From assembly GCA_038056915.1 (NCBI GenBank), contig JBBUEO010000013.1, forward strand, positions 1 to 14,391: a stretch of DNA of 14,391 bases. The letters run 5' to 3'. Positions 1-7,419 of the stretch are shown here, in pieces. The notes under the pieces were generated by a model. It was not told the origin of the DNA, made no database searches, and was given only the letters and a program-made list of their open reading frames with translations. The DNA is from JBBUEO01 sp038056915 (GTDB taxonomy: Bacteria > Patescibacteriota > UBA1384 > UBA12157 > JAENIV01). The translations under genes were made by a program, and so were the position numbers. Numbering within the stretch: the first letter of the stretch is position 1; each line of letters starts with the position of its first letter.

Positions 1-1
1 A

Positions 2-565
2 AAATATGAGGAAATGTGCAAAATGATCTCCTCCACCAATAAAAAAACTAATACCAGCCCAACCCCGTCGCCTACTTTTGCCAGCCCCGGAATCACAAAA
101 TCACCAACTCAATCGCCTTCGCCAACGACGGCAATATCTCCGACTGCCACCCCGACAACGACTGTCAAAATCTTTCTCATTGCCAAAGACGATAATGGCG
201 CTTCGGGCAAACTCGTCGGTTGCGGGGATAGCGCGGTGGCGGTTGAACGCGAAGTCCCGGAAACCAAAGCGGTTTTAAGGGCAGCGATTGAACAGTTAAT
301 ATCTATAAAAGATAAAAGCTATGGAGAGTCAGGACTCTATAACGCTCTGGCTGATTCGAGCTTAAATTTCCAAAGCGCGGAAATTACTGACGGCAAAGCC
401 ACTATTAAACTTACTGGCCCCCTTAATCTTGTCGGCACTTGCGAGGATGCCAGAATTCAGGCCCAGCTTAAAGAAACCGCCCTCCAGTTTTCAACTGTCC
501 AAAGCGCAGAAATTTTTATAAATGACAAAAATCTCGATGACATTTTAAGTCAGGCAGGTCCGTAA
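2..565 (+). CDS. GerMN-domain exported protein (5' partial)
   Basis: The frame is open to the left edge (codons from base 2, before the Met at 14), so the true start is probably outside the window. The visible part begins with about 50 residues rich in Ser, Thr and Pro (repeated SPT/TPT), a typical extracytoplasmic linker. A globular domain of about 130 residues follows: the strand TVKIFLIAKD, the segment EREVPETKAVLRAAIEQL, then GLYNALADSSLNFQSAEI and GKATIKLTGP. This pattern matches the GerMN domain, known from the spore-germination protein GerM and from many non-sporulating bacteria as an envelope domain. No signal peptide is visible, and it would be expected upstream. The internal Met at 23 has GAGGA about 10 nt before it, but starting there gives an exported-type protein with no export signal. 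Its stop lies 7 nt before acyP. The fold call is fairly safe; the role is unknown. Confidence 0.7.
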   Translation, partial: KYEEMCKMISSTNKKTNTSPTPSPTFASPGITKSPTQSPSPTTAISPTATPTTTVKIFLIAKDDNGASGKLVGCGDSAVAVEREVPETKAVLRAAIEQLISIKDKSYGESGLYNALADSSLNFQSAEITDGKATIKLTGPLNLVGTCEDARIQAQLKETALQFSTVQSAEIFINDKNLDDILSQAGP

Positions 566-572
566 TTTTAGA

Positions 573-845
573 ATGATAAATCAGCAAAAAATCATATTTT
601 TAGGCCGCGTTCAGGGGATTGGTTTTCGCTATACGGCTTTAAAATTAGCCCGCGAGCTTAATCTTAAAGGTTATGTTAAAAATTTTGCAGACAGCTCGGT
701 TGAGTTAGTTGCCCAAGGTGATGAAAAAATTATTTCTAATTTAGTCGAAAAATTGCGAGATTCTTTTTCATCGGAAATTGAAAATGTAAAAATTATTGAT
801 CAAAAACCAAAATCAAAATTTAAAGATTTCCAAATTGAATTTTAA
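573..845 (+). CDS. acyP: Acylphosphatase
   Basis: Ninety residues, the usual length for this enzyme, which hydrolyses acyl phosphates such as acetyl phosphate or 1,3-bisphosphoglycerate in the cytoplasm. The signature GRVQGIGFRY (residues 11-20) forms the phosphate-binding loop with catalytic Arg19. GYVKNFADSSVE (33-44) supplies the catalytic Asn37. Both family motifs are intact. The gene begins 7 nt after the GerMN stop and has no obvious Shine-Dalgarno, so translation may depend on coupling. It sits 18 nt before the DUF5661 gene, and the three plus-strand genes look like one transcript. The physiological substrate in small-genome bacteria is not known. Confidence 0.95.
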   Translation: MINQQKIIFLGRVQGIGFRYTALKLARELNLKGYVKNFADSSVELVAQGDEKIISNLVEKLRDSFSSEIENVKIIDQKPKSKFKDFQIEF

Positions 846-863
846 TTTCAAGAAAGGAGAAAA

Positions 864-1112
864 ATGCCCAAAGAAAATTTTAGCCCCAAAGAGGCCAAAG
901 AAATTGGCGAAAAATTAGGAATCGATTGGTCAAAATTTGATCTTGACCAGTTTCGCCGGGGAATGGATGTCGAGTTAGAACACGGTCGCCGCGATCCTAA
1001 AACAAATGTTACCGATGATGATCCTCTCGTAACCGGAAAAATCGCTTTAGCCCACTTAAACGAATTTGCCGACTACTACGACCGTCTGGAAAAAATGGAA
1101 TCTTCTATTTGA
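864..1112 (+). CDS. DUF5661 family protein
   Basis: Eighty-two residues, preceded by a strong AAGGAG ribosome site 5-6 nt before the ATG. The sequence FSPKEAKEIGEKLGI, then FDLDQFRRGMDVELEHG, DPKTNVTDDDP and GKIALAHLNEFADYYDRL follows the full-length pattern of DUF5661, a small acidic, all-helical family found widely in Patescibacteria and phages. No catalytic motif is evident and the function is unknown. It is the last gene of the plus-strand group. Its stop codon overlaps the stop of the convergent PPC-domain gene (8 shared bases), so no separate terminator fits between the two transcripts. Confidence 0.85.
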   Translation: MPKENFSPKEAKEIGEKLGIDWSKFDLDQFRRGMDVELEHGRRDPKTNVTDDDPLVTGKIALAHLNEFADYYDRLEKMESSI

Positions 1113-1509
1113 GTTCGTTTAAACCGGTGAAATTATCTTTTTCTCGATTGATTTGCTCTTTTAGTTGTCCAATAATTACTTCAGCAGTGGAAAATATTGT
1201 CCCTTCGACTAAATGACCGCCAATAGCATATTTGTCATTAGAAACCTCAAGATGAACATGGAGAACAGTTTTTCCAGCCATTTTTGCCACTGTCCCGTTA
1301 CCGGAGACAATTTCCAATGGACCATTAATTTTTTGGGTAATATATTTTCCCGGCAGTTTTTTTAAAAATCCCAATTCGACTTTGTTTAAAGAGCCTAAAA
1401 GAGAAATTATCACCCCGGAAGTGATCCTTTGTTTTTGACAAAAATCTAAAATTCCCTCAAATAATTTTTGATCTGGTTTTAGCCGAAAAATATGGATTTT
1501 AGTAAACAT
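1105..1509 (-). CDS. PPC-domain (DUF296) protein
   Basis: A 134-residue single-domain protein. The C-terminal half carries the PPC/DUF296 hallmarks: GTVAKMAGKTVLHVHLEVS with His84 and His86, then IGGHLVEGTIFSTAEVII with His99. These three His match the conserved metal-site positions of the trimeric bacterial and archaeal family. In plants the same domain is fused to AT-hook DNA-binding motifs; there is no AT-hook here, so DNA binding cannot be assumed. Its ATG overlaps the TAA of the HU gene by one base (TAATG), indicating translational coupling. It is the third gene of the rny-HU-PPC unit. Pairing with a nucleoid protein is suggestive, but its function is unproven. Confidence 0.85.
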   Translation of the reverse strand: MFTKIHIFRLKPDQKLFEGILDFCQKQRITSGVIISLLGSLNKVELGFLKKLPGKYITQKINGPLEIVSGNGTVAKMAGKTVLHVHLEVSNDKYAIGGHLVEGTIFSTAEVIIGQLKEQINREKDNFTGLNELK

Positions 1510-1775
1510 TAGTCCTTTTTAAAATTGCGATCGGCCTTAAAAAAGGGCAAGATTCTCTCTTTAATTGTCTGGATCTTGCGAGTTTTGGGATTGACAAACT
1601 CTCGCTCCTTTCTTTTCGAGAGCGAAAAAGTCCCAAAACCGGCGATTAAGACCCTCTCCCCTTTTAAAAGGCCTTCTTTAATAGTCTCAAAAAATGCCTC
1701 AATAATTTTTGCCGCTTCTTCTTCGGTGACTCCCGCCTCTTCGGCGGCGATTTTGGTCAATTCTTCTTTATTCAT
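1509..1775 (-). CDS. HU-family DNA-binding protein
   Basis: A histone-like protein of 88 residues that would dimerise and bend DNA in the nucleoid. The order is classic: an N-terminal helical dimerisation half (NKEELTKIAAEEAGVTEEEAAKIIEAFFETI), then GERVLIAGFGTFSLSKRKER and the arm region FVNPKTRKIQTIKE. The arm keeps the NP turn but has KTRK where many HU proteins have xTG. Two adjacent ATGs exist (1778 and 1775). AGGAGG lies only 2 nt before the first and 5 nt before the second, so 1775 is preferred. The gene starts 20 nt after the rny stop and overlaps the PPC-domain start by one base. HU versus IHF cannot be settled by eye, but HU is far more likely for a standalone gene. Confidence 0.93.
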   Translation of the reverse strand: MNKEELTKIAAEEAGVTEEEAAKIIEAFFETIKEGLLKGERVLIAGFGTFSLSKRKEREFVNPKTRKIQTIKERILPFFKADRNFKKD

Positions 1776-1795
1776 CATTGCCTCCTATGGAAAAA

Positions 1796-3286
1796 TTACT
1801 TGGCAAATTCAACTGCCCGCGTTTCGCGGATGACATTGACTTTAATCGTTCCTGGATACTGCAAATCTTGTTCAATTTTTTGGGCAATATTTTTAGAAAG
1901 TTTTAGTGCCCCCAAATCATCAATTTCCTGCGGTTTGACAATAATCCGCACTTCCCGACCGGCCTGAATAGCGTATGATTTTTCCACCCCCGGAAATGAA
2001 TTGGCGATATTTTCTAATTCTTCTAAACGTTTAACATAGTTTTCCAAAGTCTCCCGCCGGGCGCCCGGACGCGAACCGGAAATCGCGTCAGCAGCTTTGA
2101 CAATAATCGCCTCAACGGTTTTGGCCTCAATATCATCATGATGAGCGGCAATCGCGTGATAAATATCTTCCGAAAGTCCGTATTTTTTGGCAATATCCAC
2201 ACTGATATGATGATGGGGACCGGGAATATCATGATCAACCGCTTTGCCGATATCGTGCAGAAGGGCGGCTTTTTTAACTAAATTAACATCGGCTCCAAGT
2301 TCATTGGCCAACATCCCGCCGATGTGGGCGGCTTCAATCGAATGCTGTAAGACATTTTGGCCGTATGAAGTGCGAAATTTTAGTCTGCCTAAAATTTTAA
2401 TCAGATCCGGATGAAGTCCGGCAACCCCAACTTCGTAGGCCGCCTGCTCGCCAGCTTCCTTCATTTGGGTGCCAATTTCTTCTTTGACTTTTTGGACAAT
2501 TTCTTCAATTCGTGTTGGATGGATGCGGCCGTCAGCAATCAGTTTTTCCAAGGCGGTTTTGGCGATTTGCCGGCGGATGGGATCAAATGCAGACACCACC
2601 ACCGTATCTGGAGTATCATCAATAATCAAATCCGTGCCAGTGGCTTTTTCAAAAACCTGAATATTGCGGCCTTCGCGGCCAATAATTCTTCCCTTCATTT
2701 CATCGGAGGGTAAAGTTACTGCCGAAGTGGTGGTCTCGACAGTGTGCTCGGAAGCCAGTCGCTGGATGACACAGGAAAGAATTTCCCGAGCAATATTTTG
2801 GGCTTCCTCGCGGGCAATTTCTTTTTGTTCTTTAATTTTCTTAATCAGCTCGTCGCGATATTCTTTTTCAACATTTTTTAACAGTAATTCTCGGGCTTCC
2901 TCATTTTTCAATTTGGCGATTTTTTCCAGTCTTAAATTTTGTTCAGTTTTAATTTGAGCGATTTCATTTTTAATCGAGCTGATTTCTTTTTCCCTTTCGG
3001 CAATTTTTGTCTTTTCGCTCTCGGCGCTTTCAAGGCGACGATCAATCATCTCCTCGCGTCGCCGGAGGCTTTTTTCGAGTTCCTGCAATTCTTTGCGGGT
3101 TCCTTCTTCTTCTTTTTTGGCTTCTTCTTTAATCTTTAGGGCTTCGTCTTTGGCTTCAAGGAGAATTTCTTTTTGTTTTTGAGAAACTTTCTCTTTTTGT
3201 CTTTTGGCAAAGTAAATACGGCCAACATAGCCAAGAGCGCTGCCGCCAAAGGCCGCCGCCACAAGATACAATATTAAATTTGTCAT
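1796..3286 (-). CDS. rny: Ribonuclease Y
   Basis: A 496-residue membrane-anchored endoribonuclease that starts mRNA decay in bacteria lacking RNase E. Domain order is complete. A transmembrane helix spans about residues 3-22. A long charged coiled coil (about 30-165) is rich in Glu and Lys. A KH domain carries GRIIGREGRNI at 199-209. The HD phosphohydrolase domain has His315, and His344-Asp345 within ALLHDIGKAVDHD. The C-terminal region (RREVRIIVKPQEI-like segment, then YPGTIKVNVIRETRAVEFAK) matches the family end. The start is supported by GGAG 7 nt upstream and by a consensus promoter at 3324-3352. Length is a little under the usual 510-520 residues because the coiled coil is shorter. It leads an operon with HU and a PPC-domain protein. 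Confidence 0.96.
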   Translation of the reverse strand: MTNLILYLVAAAFGGSALGYVGRIYFAKRQKEKVSQKQKEILLEAKDEALKIKEEAKKEEEGTRKELQELEKSLRRREEMIDRRLESAESEKTKIAEREKEISSIKNEIAQIKTEQNLRLEKIAKLKNEEARELLLKNVEKEYRDELIKKIKEQKEIAREEAQNIAREILSCVIQRLASEHTVETTTSAVTLPSDEMKGRIIGREGRNIQVFEKATGTDLIIDDTPDTVVVSAFDPIRRQIAKTALEKLIADGRIHPTRIEEIVQKVKEEIGTQMKEAGEQAAYEVGVAGLHPDLIKILGRLKFRTSYGQNVLQHSIEAAHIGGMLANELGADVNLVKKAALLHDIGKAVDHDIPGPHHHISVDIAKKYGLSEDIYHAIAAHHDDIEAKTVEAIIVKAADAISGSRPGARRETLENYVKRLEELENIANSFPGVEKSYAIQAGREVRIIVKPQEIDDLGALKLSKNIAQKIEQDLQYPGTIKVNVIRETRAVEFAK

Positions 3287-3323
3287 TTTGTACTCCGAAA
3301 TAATTCATATTCAATTCGATTTT

Positions 3324-3352
3324 AGTATAGAACAATTATCGTTTGCTGTCAA
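3324..3352 (-). promoter_or_regulatory. Promoter of the rny-HU-PPC operon
   Basis: On the minus strand TTGACA (3352-3347) and TATACT (3329-3324) are separated by exactly 17 bp, near sigma-70 consensus. Predicted transcription starts near 3317, about 30 nt before the rny ATG. Confidence 0.8.
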
Positions 3353-3358
3353 ATTTTT

Positions 3359-3410
3359 ATTTTAACCAATAATCATACACCTACGAGGTGTATGAAATAT
3401 AGGTTAAAAT
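3359..3410. repeat. Two-step palindromic element, copy 1
   Basis: An outer perfect 9-bp stem (ATTTTAACC 3359-3367 with GGTTAAAAT 3402-3410) encloses an inner perfect 9-bp hairpin (CATACACCT 3374-3382, loop ACG, AGGTGTATG 3386-3394). The core ACCTACGAGGT recurs at 11219-11323. It lies between the end of the C39 peptidase gene and the rny promoter. A terminator role for the C39 transcript is possible, but no good T-run follows on either strand. Confidence 0.75.
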
Positions 3411-3414
3411 ATTA

Positions 3415-4206
3415 TTAGAAAATAAGTATTGCTTTCTGGCCCTGTTCAATTGATTCCGGCGAGCCGGCCCAATCGTGGAGAGCGTTAAAAAGTACCTTTT
3501 GGTTATATTTGTAATTTTCTCCGCGCTTGGTACCAACATCTTGAACGATAAAATTATTGCCTTCATAGCCAATAATCACTGACATATGGTAAATTGGACC
3601 GGGACTTCTAAAATAGGGATTGCCTAAAAGCCGACCGGCTGCTGGGAAAATTATTGGATGATTTTCGGCAATTTCTTTTTTTATATCTTCGATTGTTACA
3701 TCATATTGGGCCACCAATTTTAAGCCATAAAAATTTTCGGCCATTTCGGCGGTTTCTTGGATTGTTAAATCTTTATGAGTCCCCCATTTTGCAATTTGCC
3801 AGTCAACCATTTTTAAAATTTCCTCGTCCATTGTTGAGGCAGAAATGCTGCTTTTTCCGCTTTGCCACCATTGGACTAATATTACTGAAGCCTCTTCGCA
3901 GGCCTCGTCGTGGGTTTCATCCCAATTGGCAAACGGCGCCTGGGGCTGAAAAGGAAAATTATCAATTAAATAGGCATTGGGGATTGATTTTTCAATTGGG
4001 GAAGGGGACAACAGGGGAGTTGGTTGGGGACTTACGGATGGTGAAATTGTCGGCGAGGAGACGGCCGTCGGCGCAGGTGAAGATTTACTGAAAACAAATT
4101 GATTTAATATAAATCCTAAAACCAGCACCGCCACCAATATTCCCCCAATATAATAAACAAGTTTGTTTTCTTCCGCCTTCGCGGAGCGAAAATAAATTCT
4201 TTTCAT
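3415..4206 (-). CDS. Membrane-anchored C39-like cysteine peptidase
   Basis: A 263-residue protein. A short cytoplasmic N terminus precedes a transmembrane helix (about 17-38), then a Ser/Pro/Thr linker (about 42-71) and a papain-like domain of the peptidase C39_2 type. Visible catalytic elements are Gln89 (QAPFANWDE, candidate oxyanion residue), Cys103 in DEACEEAS, His207 in IYHMSVIIGY and Asp223 in VQDVGT. The domain should lie outside the membrane. C39 enzymes of bacteriocin exporters cut double-glycine leaders, but those are fused to ABC transporters; the standalone C39_2 group has unknown substrates, probably extracellular peptides or proteins. The ATG has no Shine-Dalgarno. TAAAAT lies about 5 nt upstream, so a leaderless mRNA is conceivable. 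A terminator of the previous operon stands just upstream. Confidence 0.85.
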   Translation of the reverse strand: MKRIYFRSAKAEENKLVYYIGGILVAVLVLGFILNQFVFSKSSPAPTAVSSPTISPSVSPQPTPLLSPSPIEKSIPNAYLIDNFPFQPQAPFANWDETHDEACEEASVILVQWWQSGKSSISASTMDEEILKMVDWQIAKWGTHKDLTIQETAEMAENFYGLKLVAQYDVTIEDIKKEIAENHPIIFPAAGRLLGNPYFRSPGPIYHMSVIIGYEGNNFIVQDVGTKRGENYKYNQKVLFNALHDWAGSPESIEQGQKAILIF

Positions 4207-4223
4207 AGGGTTATTTTAACACA

Positions 4224-4252
4224 AAAACGAAGCTTTTGCGGGGCTTCGTTTT
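4224..4252 (-). terminator. Rho-independent terminator of the 8452-4346 gene series
   Basis: A perfect 10-bp stem (AAAACGAAGC 4224-4233 with GCTTCGTTTT 4243-4252) and a 9-nt loop. Read on the minus strand the second arm runs into TTTTTGTGTT, a fair U-tract. It lies about 95 nt after the kinase stop and just before the C39 gene. The arms also give Ts on the plus strand, so it could work both ways. Confidence 0.75.
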
Positions 4253-4345
4253 AAGCGGTAGTCAATCGCGTATTATGTTAGAACTAATATATCAAGTTCA
4301 AAGAGTAATATCTATATTCCAGCTCTGTTGTCTATAAGATAAATT

Positions 4346-5329
4346 CTATTTAAAATCCCAAGACGAAGTATATTTCAATCCGATTTTACCTAAATTTATC
4401 CAGTAGTCATTCTCTTGAGTAAGATTTTGATTCGCCTTTTTCTCATAAGTGCCACAAACAATATGCATCGCGTGAGCCAATTTTACGAACAAAGGCAGGG
4501 TTTCTAATTCTTGAGGTGTCAATTGAATGATTCTTTGATACTCGCCAAGAGCTAATTTATAGTATTTAGGAAATGTATTTGGATTTTTCTCGTCAAAAAG
4601 CATATTACATAACAATACGGCTAATTCTTGGATTCTCGGATAATAGTTACAAACTGAGAAATCAATGATATAAAGTTTGCCTTCTTTATCCTTTAATACG
4701 TTGGTCTTGATAATGTCTCCGTGGATAAAACAGTGTGGCAGTTTTTCTATAGCCAGTGATTTAAATTCTTTTACAAGTGGTTTTATGAGTCCTAAATCAT
4801 CGTTTTTGAGATAAGTCTTTTTTTGATTATATTCCTTTAAAAAGTTGACTATTGCCCAGCTATCATAAATTAGTTCAGGCTTAAGGTCTATAGAGTTAAT
4901 AACGGTTGTCTGATTTACAAGATAACGCATTTCATCTTCAGTCGCTGATAGATTTCCTTCAAAAAAGCTTAATCCATCAATATATTCCATTAAAGTTAAT
5001 CGAAATTTATATCCATCCCATACTTTTTGGTAGAGTCCACCTTGTTGGAACTGATATATTTTAGGATGGCTAACTCCTGCTTTGATTACTTTATCTAAGA
5101 TATTTATATATCTTTGGCAATCTTTATCATTACGAAAATCAGCAAAAATTTTAACAAAATACTTTCCCTTAGATGTTTTAAGAATGAAATTGAAATCCTC
5201 ATAACCTACTGGCGCAACTCGATGGGAAATAAATTTGCCAATATCATAATCCGTGCAAACAGTTTCTAAAAATTGTTCAAGATTTTTTGAATAACCTATT
5301 CTTTTTTGGAAAATCGATTCTTGGTTCAT
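4346..5329 (-). CDS. APH/choline-kinase-fold phosphotransferase
   Basis: A 327-residue protein kinase-like small-molecule phosphotransferase. FVKIF holds the candidate ATP-binding Lys60. LMEYIDG (113-119) looks like the hinge. HGDIIKTNVL carries the Brenner motif with His203, Asp205 and Asn210. IIDFS provides the metal-binding Asp223 (DFG position). Related enzymes phosphorylate aminoglycosides, homoserine, choline, fructosamine or other small alcohols and amines. The sequence does not identify the substrate, and calling it a resistance gene would be unjustified. It is the last gene of the series, 9 nt after the hypothetical at 5339, and ends before the 4224-4252 terminator. It probably acts with the methyltransferase, HhH-GPD-like and hypothetical proteins encoded upstream. 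Confidence 0.85.
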   Translation of the reverse strand: MNQESIFQKRIGYSKNLEQFLETVCTDYDIGKFISHRVAPVGYEDFNFILKTSKGKYFVKIFADFRNDKDCQRYINILDKVIKAGVSHPKIYQFQQGGLYQKVWDGYKFRLTLMEYIDGLSFFEGNLSATEDEMRYLVNQTTVINSIDLKPELIYDSWAIVNFLKEYNQKKTYLKNDDLGLIKPLVKEFKSLAIEKLPHCFIHGDIIKTNVLKDKEGKLYIIDFSVCNYYPRIQELAVLLCNMLFDEKNPNTFPKYYKLALGEYQRIIQLTPQELETLPLFVKLAHAMHIVCGTYEKKANQNLTQENDYWINLGKIGLKYTSSWDFK

Positions 5330-5338
5330 TTTTATTGT

Positions 5339-5722
5339 TTATTTTATATCTGGACTAAAATCAACTTGATATTCTGGAATTCCCAAAGAAATTCCATATT
5401 TTCTTGCTTCGGCGTATTGCTGGACATCGGTTTTATCAATCTTGAAAATCTTATTAGGGAAAATGATATAATGCCATTTTTCATTTTTGTAATCTACATA
5501 CCAGCTATGATTATGTTTTGAATCAATCGAATGACTTATTTTTTCTGATAGTTCATCAACAATATCTTCGTCAACCTCAACTTTGTGCAAAGTCCATTGT
5601 TTTAACCACGGCGTTTGATGTTCTTTTATTACTGATTCAACTTTTGTTGATAAAATCTTAACATTTTTAAGAACATCTTTATTTTCTAAACTTTCCTCGA
5701 TTATTGTTCCTTTGTAATTCAT
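5339..5722 (-). CDS. Conserved hypothetical protein
   Basis: A 127-residue cytoplasmic protein starting MNYKGTIIEESLENKDVL. A longer frame opens at 5758, but that start would overlap the previous gene by 23 nt. The ATG at 5722 lies 13 nt after that stop and has a weak AAAGAG upstream. The sequence alternates strands and helices, with a conserved-looking WLKQWTLHKVEVDED and a tail WYVDYKNEKWHYIIFPNKIFKIDK rich in aromatics. I recall close relatives annotated only as hypothetical in Patescibacteria and other bacteria, often near accessory enzymes. There are no transmembrane helices, signal peptide or catalytic motif. The 9-nt gap to the kinase gene suggests joint translation. Confidence 0.75.
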   Translation of the reverse strand: MNYKGTIIEESLENKDVLKNVKILSTKVESVIKEHQTPWLKQWTLHKVEVDEDIVDELSEKISHSIDSKHNHSWYVDYKNEKWHYIIFPNKIFKIDKTDVQQYAEARKYGISLGIPEYQVDFSPDIK

Positions 5723-5735
5723 ATTTAATCTCTTT

Positions 5736-6701
5736 TTAAAGTCGAATTTCTTTTTCAAGCCATTCGATTTTTTGATTTTTATGCTTCCAAAACAAATCTT
5801 CCCAAATATAATGAAAAGCTAACTTTTCCCAGCCAGCATATCTTTTTCTAAAAAATTGAAGAATCTTTTCGGTCGGAACAAGAGGTTTATCAAATAGAAG
5901 TTTGGACATTATTTTTTGTTCCCAAGGTGGAATAGTTTCCAAAGCATCGTATTTATAGAAATCCTCAAATAAAAGATATTCAACTGATGCTTTGCCTATA
6001 CCATAAAGTTTTAACATCTCTTTTTTAATTTCTTCTCTTGTCATCTCGCGTAATTTGAACTCGTCAATTTCGCCAATTGCAAATTGCGAACTTAATCTTT
6101 TTAAGAATTTTGCTCGGTAACCTAATTTTAAATCCCTTAATTCTTGTTCGGAAACTGAATCTAAATCTTCGGGTCTCCAAAAAGTTGAAAAAGTTTTGCC
6201 GTCGAATTCTACTTTTTGACCATATTGATTAAAAAGATTTTCAAGCATTTGGACCGAACGGCGAACGGTCGCATTTTGAAGAACAATATAAATAACCAAT
6301 GTTTCGTAAAGAGAATTAGCCGCGACTGGTTTTACCCCCGCCCATCTTATCAATATCGAACAGAGAAACTTATCTTTTCGAAATTTTTTATTGAATTCAG
6401 ATATGTCTGATTGAGTGTTAAACCGCCATTCTAATTCAGTTGTTAATCCCTTTATGTAATTTTCTGGTAAAACGTCTTTCGAATAAATTATGACTTCTAT
6501 TTTTGGTTTACTAACAGTTCCTTTATTTTGAAATTTTAATCCAAGACATTTTCCTTGCCAAAGCATCGTTATCCAATAATTTCCTTTTTTCCAGACGTTA
6601 TCCGAAGACGGGAAATGAGATGGTTTATGAATAGTCCCATCAAAATTGTATGGAGCAGTCGGAGTTAAAATAATTATTGTTTTTTGGTTTAATTTAATCA
6701 T
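5736..6701 (-). CDS. HhH-GPD-like DNA glycosylase homologue, catalytic Asp apparently missing
   Basis: A 321-residue protein with an N-terminal beta-rich part (1-110) and a C-terminal helical part like AlkA or OGG-type HhH-GPD base-excision enzymes. LYETLVIYIVLQNATVRRSV (131-150) corresponds to the first helices. LKLGYRAKFLKRL (191-203) matches the conserved LGYRAKYI region. LYGIGKASVEYLL (232-244) is the helix-hairpin-helix that grips the DNA backbone. The family then has a catalytic Asp two residues before a Trp (IDxW); here the aligned segment is ETIPPWEQK (255-263), with Pro258 in place of Asp. It may be an inactive or non-enzymatic DNA binder, or use another acid. The ATG overlaps the methyltransferase stop (ATGA). 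Confidence 0.72.
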   Translation of the reverse strand: MIKLNQKTIIILTPTAPYNFDGTIHKPSHFPSSDNVWKKGNYWITMLWQGKCLGLKFQNKGTVSKPKIEVIIYSKDVLPENYIKGLTTELEWRFNTQSDISEFNKKFRKDKFLCSILIRWAGVKPVAANSLYETLVIYIVLQNATVRRSVQMLENLFNQYGQKVEFDGKTFSTFWRPEDLDSVSEQELRDLKLGYRAKFLKRLSSQFAIGEIDEFKLREMTREEIKKEMLKLYGIGKASVEYLLFEDFYKYDALETIPPWEQKIMSKLLFDKPLVPTEKILQFFRKRYAGWEKLAFHYIWEDLFWKHKNQKIEWLEKEIRL

Positions 6702-7402
6702 TTTTCAATCTTTCTACCACCGAACACAGCATAATTCATTAGTTCCCAATTTACAGAGACATCCTGAAAGCCAGCTTCTTTTAACCATTCAATTTGGCTT
6801 TCAAGTGGCGAAGGAATATCACCCTTTTTATATTCGTCAAATCTAAATTGACCTTGTTCTTGCCCTAAAGTTCCAAAAATAAAATCCTTCCAATCTTGTT
6901 CTGTTCGAGCCGCTTTCTTTGGGTCTTGGAAAGTTACTAAATCTCCAAGAGACAAAACACCGCCAGTTTGAAGATGGCGATATAGTTTTTGATATAAAGC
7001 TCTTTTTTGCTCACCTGTTAAATGATGTATGGCTAAAGTAGAAACAATAGCGTCAACAGATTCTGGAAGTTCGACATCTGCCATATTGCCAACCGTGAGC
7101 TCTACTCTTTCAGGATATTTCGCTAATCTTTGTTTCGCACCTTCCACCATTTCCTGACTTAAATCTATGCCGATTATTTTCGACTTTGGGAAGGCTTCAA
7201 GAATTCGTTGAGCGGTCTCACCAGTGCCGATACCGAGGTCTAAAACCGCAATTTCGATATCAGCTGGAAAATCTAAAAACCCAAGGACGCTTTGTTGCAT
7301 TTCCTCATACTGGGGAATTAACTTCCGAATTATCTCATCGTAATTCTCGACGAGATTGCGGATATGTTCTTTTGTAAGTGCCTCACGTTCAGATTCAGAC
7401 AT
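6698..7402 (-). CDS. Class I SAM-dependent methyltransferase
   Basis: A 234-residue Rossmann-fold methyltransferase. Motif I is VLDLGIGTGE (53-62), which binds SAM. IIGIDLS ends strand 2, with Asp80 expected to hold the ribose hydroxyls. GNMADVELP (105-113) follows, then AIVSTLAIHHLTGEQ (118-132), typical of the methyltransferase 11/12/25 group. The C-terminal part (SPLESQIEWLKEAGFQDVSV) matches the usual final strands. The substrate cannot be read from the sequence; small molecules or tRNA are the usual targets. There is no Shine-Dalgarno before the ATG. The gene overlaps the HhH-GPD-like gene by 4 nt (ATGA), so those two products are probably made in similar amounts. Confidence 0.88.
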   Translation of the reverse strand: MSESEREALTKEHIRNLVENYDEIIRKLIPQYEEMQQSVLGFLDFPADIEIAVLDLGIGTGETAQRILEAFPKSKIIGIDLSQEMVEGAKQRLAKYPERVELTVGNMADVELPESVDAIVSTLAIHHLTGEQKRALYQKLYRHLQTGGVLSLGDLVTFQDPKKAARTEQDWKDFIFGTLGQEQGQFRFDEYKKGDIPSPLESQIEWLKEAGFQDVSVNWELMNYAVFGGRKIEK

Positions 7403-7419
7403 ATTATATAACCCCCAAC

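Noticed and set aside
2411..3139. Several plus-strand open frames opposite rny
   Set aside because: They are antisense to conserved KH and coiled-coil coding sequence; their Phe-rich translations mirror the Glu/Lys-rich coiled coil.
3381..3572. 63-codon minus-strand frame at the end of the C39 gene
   Set aside because: It lies in another frame within the C39 catalytic domain, whose motifs are intact to the stop. No ribosome site or recognisable sequence.
4346..5329. Aminoglycoside resistance gene
   Set aside because: Only the general APH fold and Brenner motif are present. The fold covers many unrelated substrates, so no resistance claim is supported.
7403..7408. Perfect TATAAT on the minus strand directly before the methyltransferase ATG
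   Set aside because: It abuts the start codon, so transcription would begin inside the coding region, and no -35 box lies 16-18 bp upstream. The gene more likely relies on the upstream promoter.
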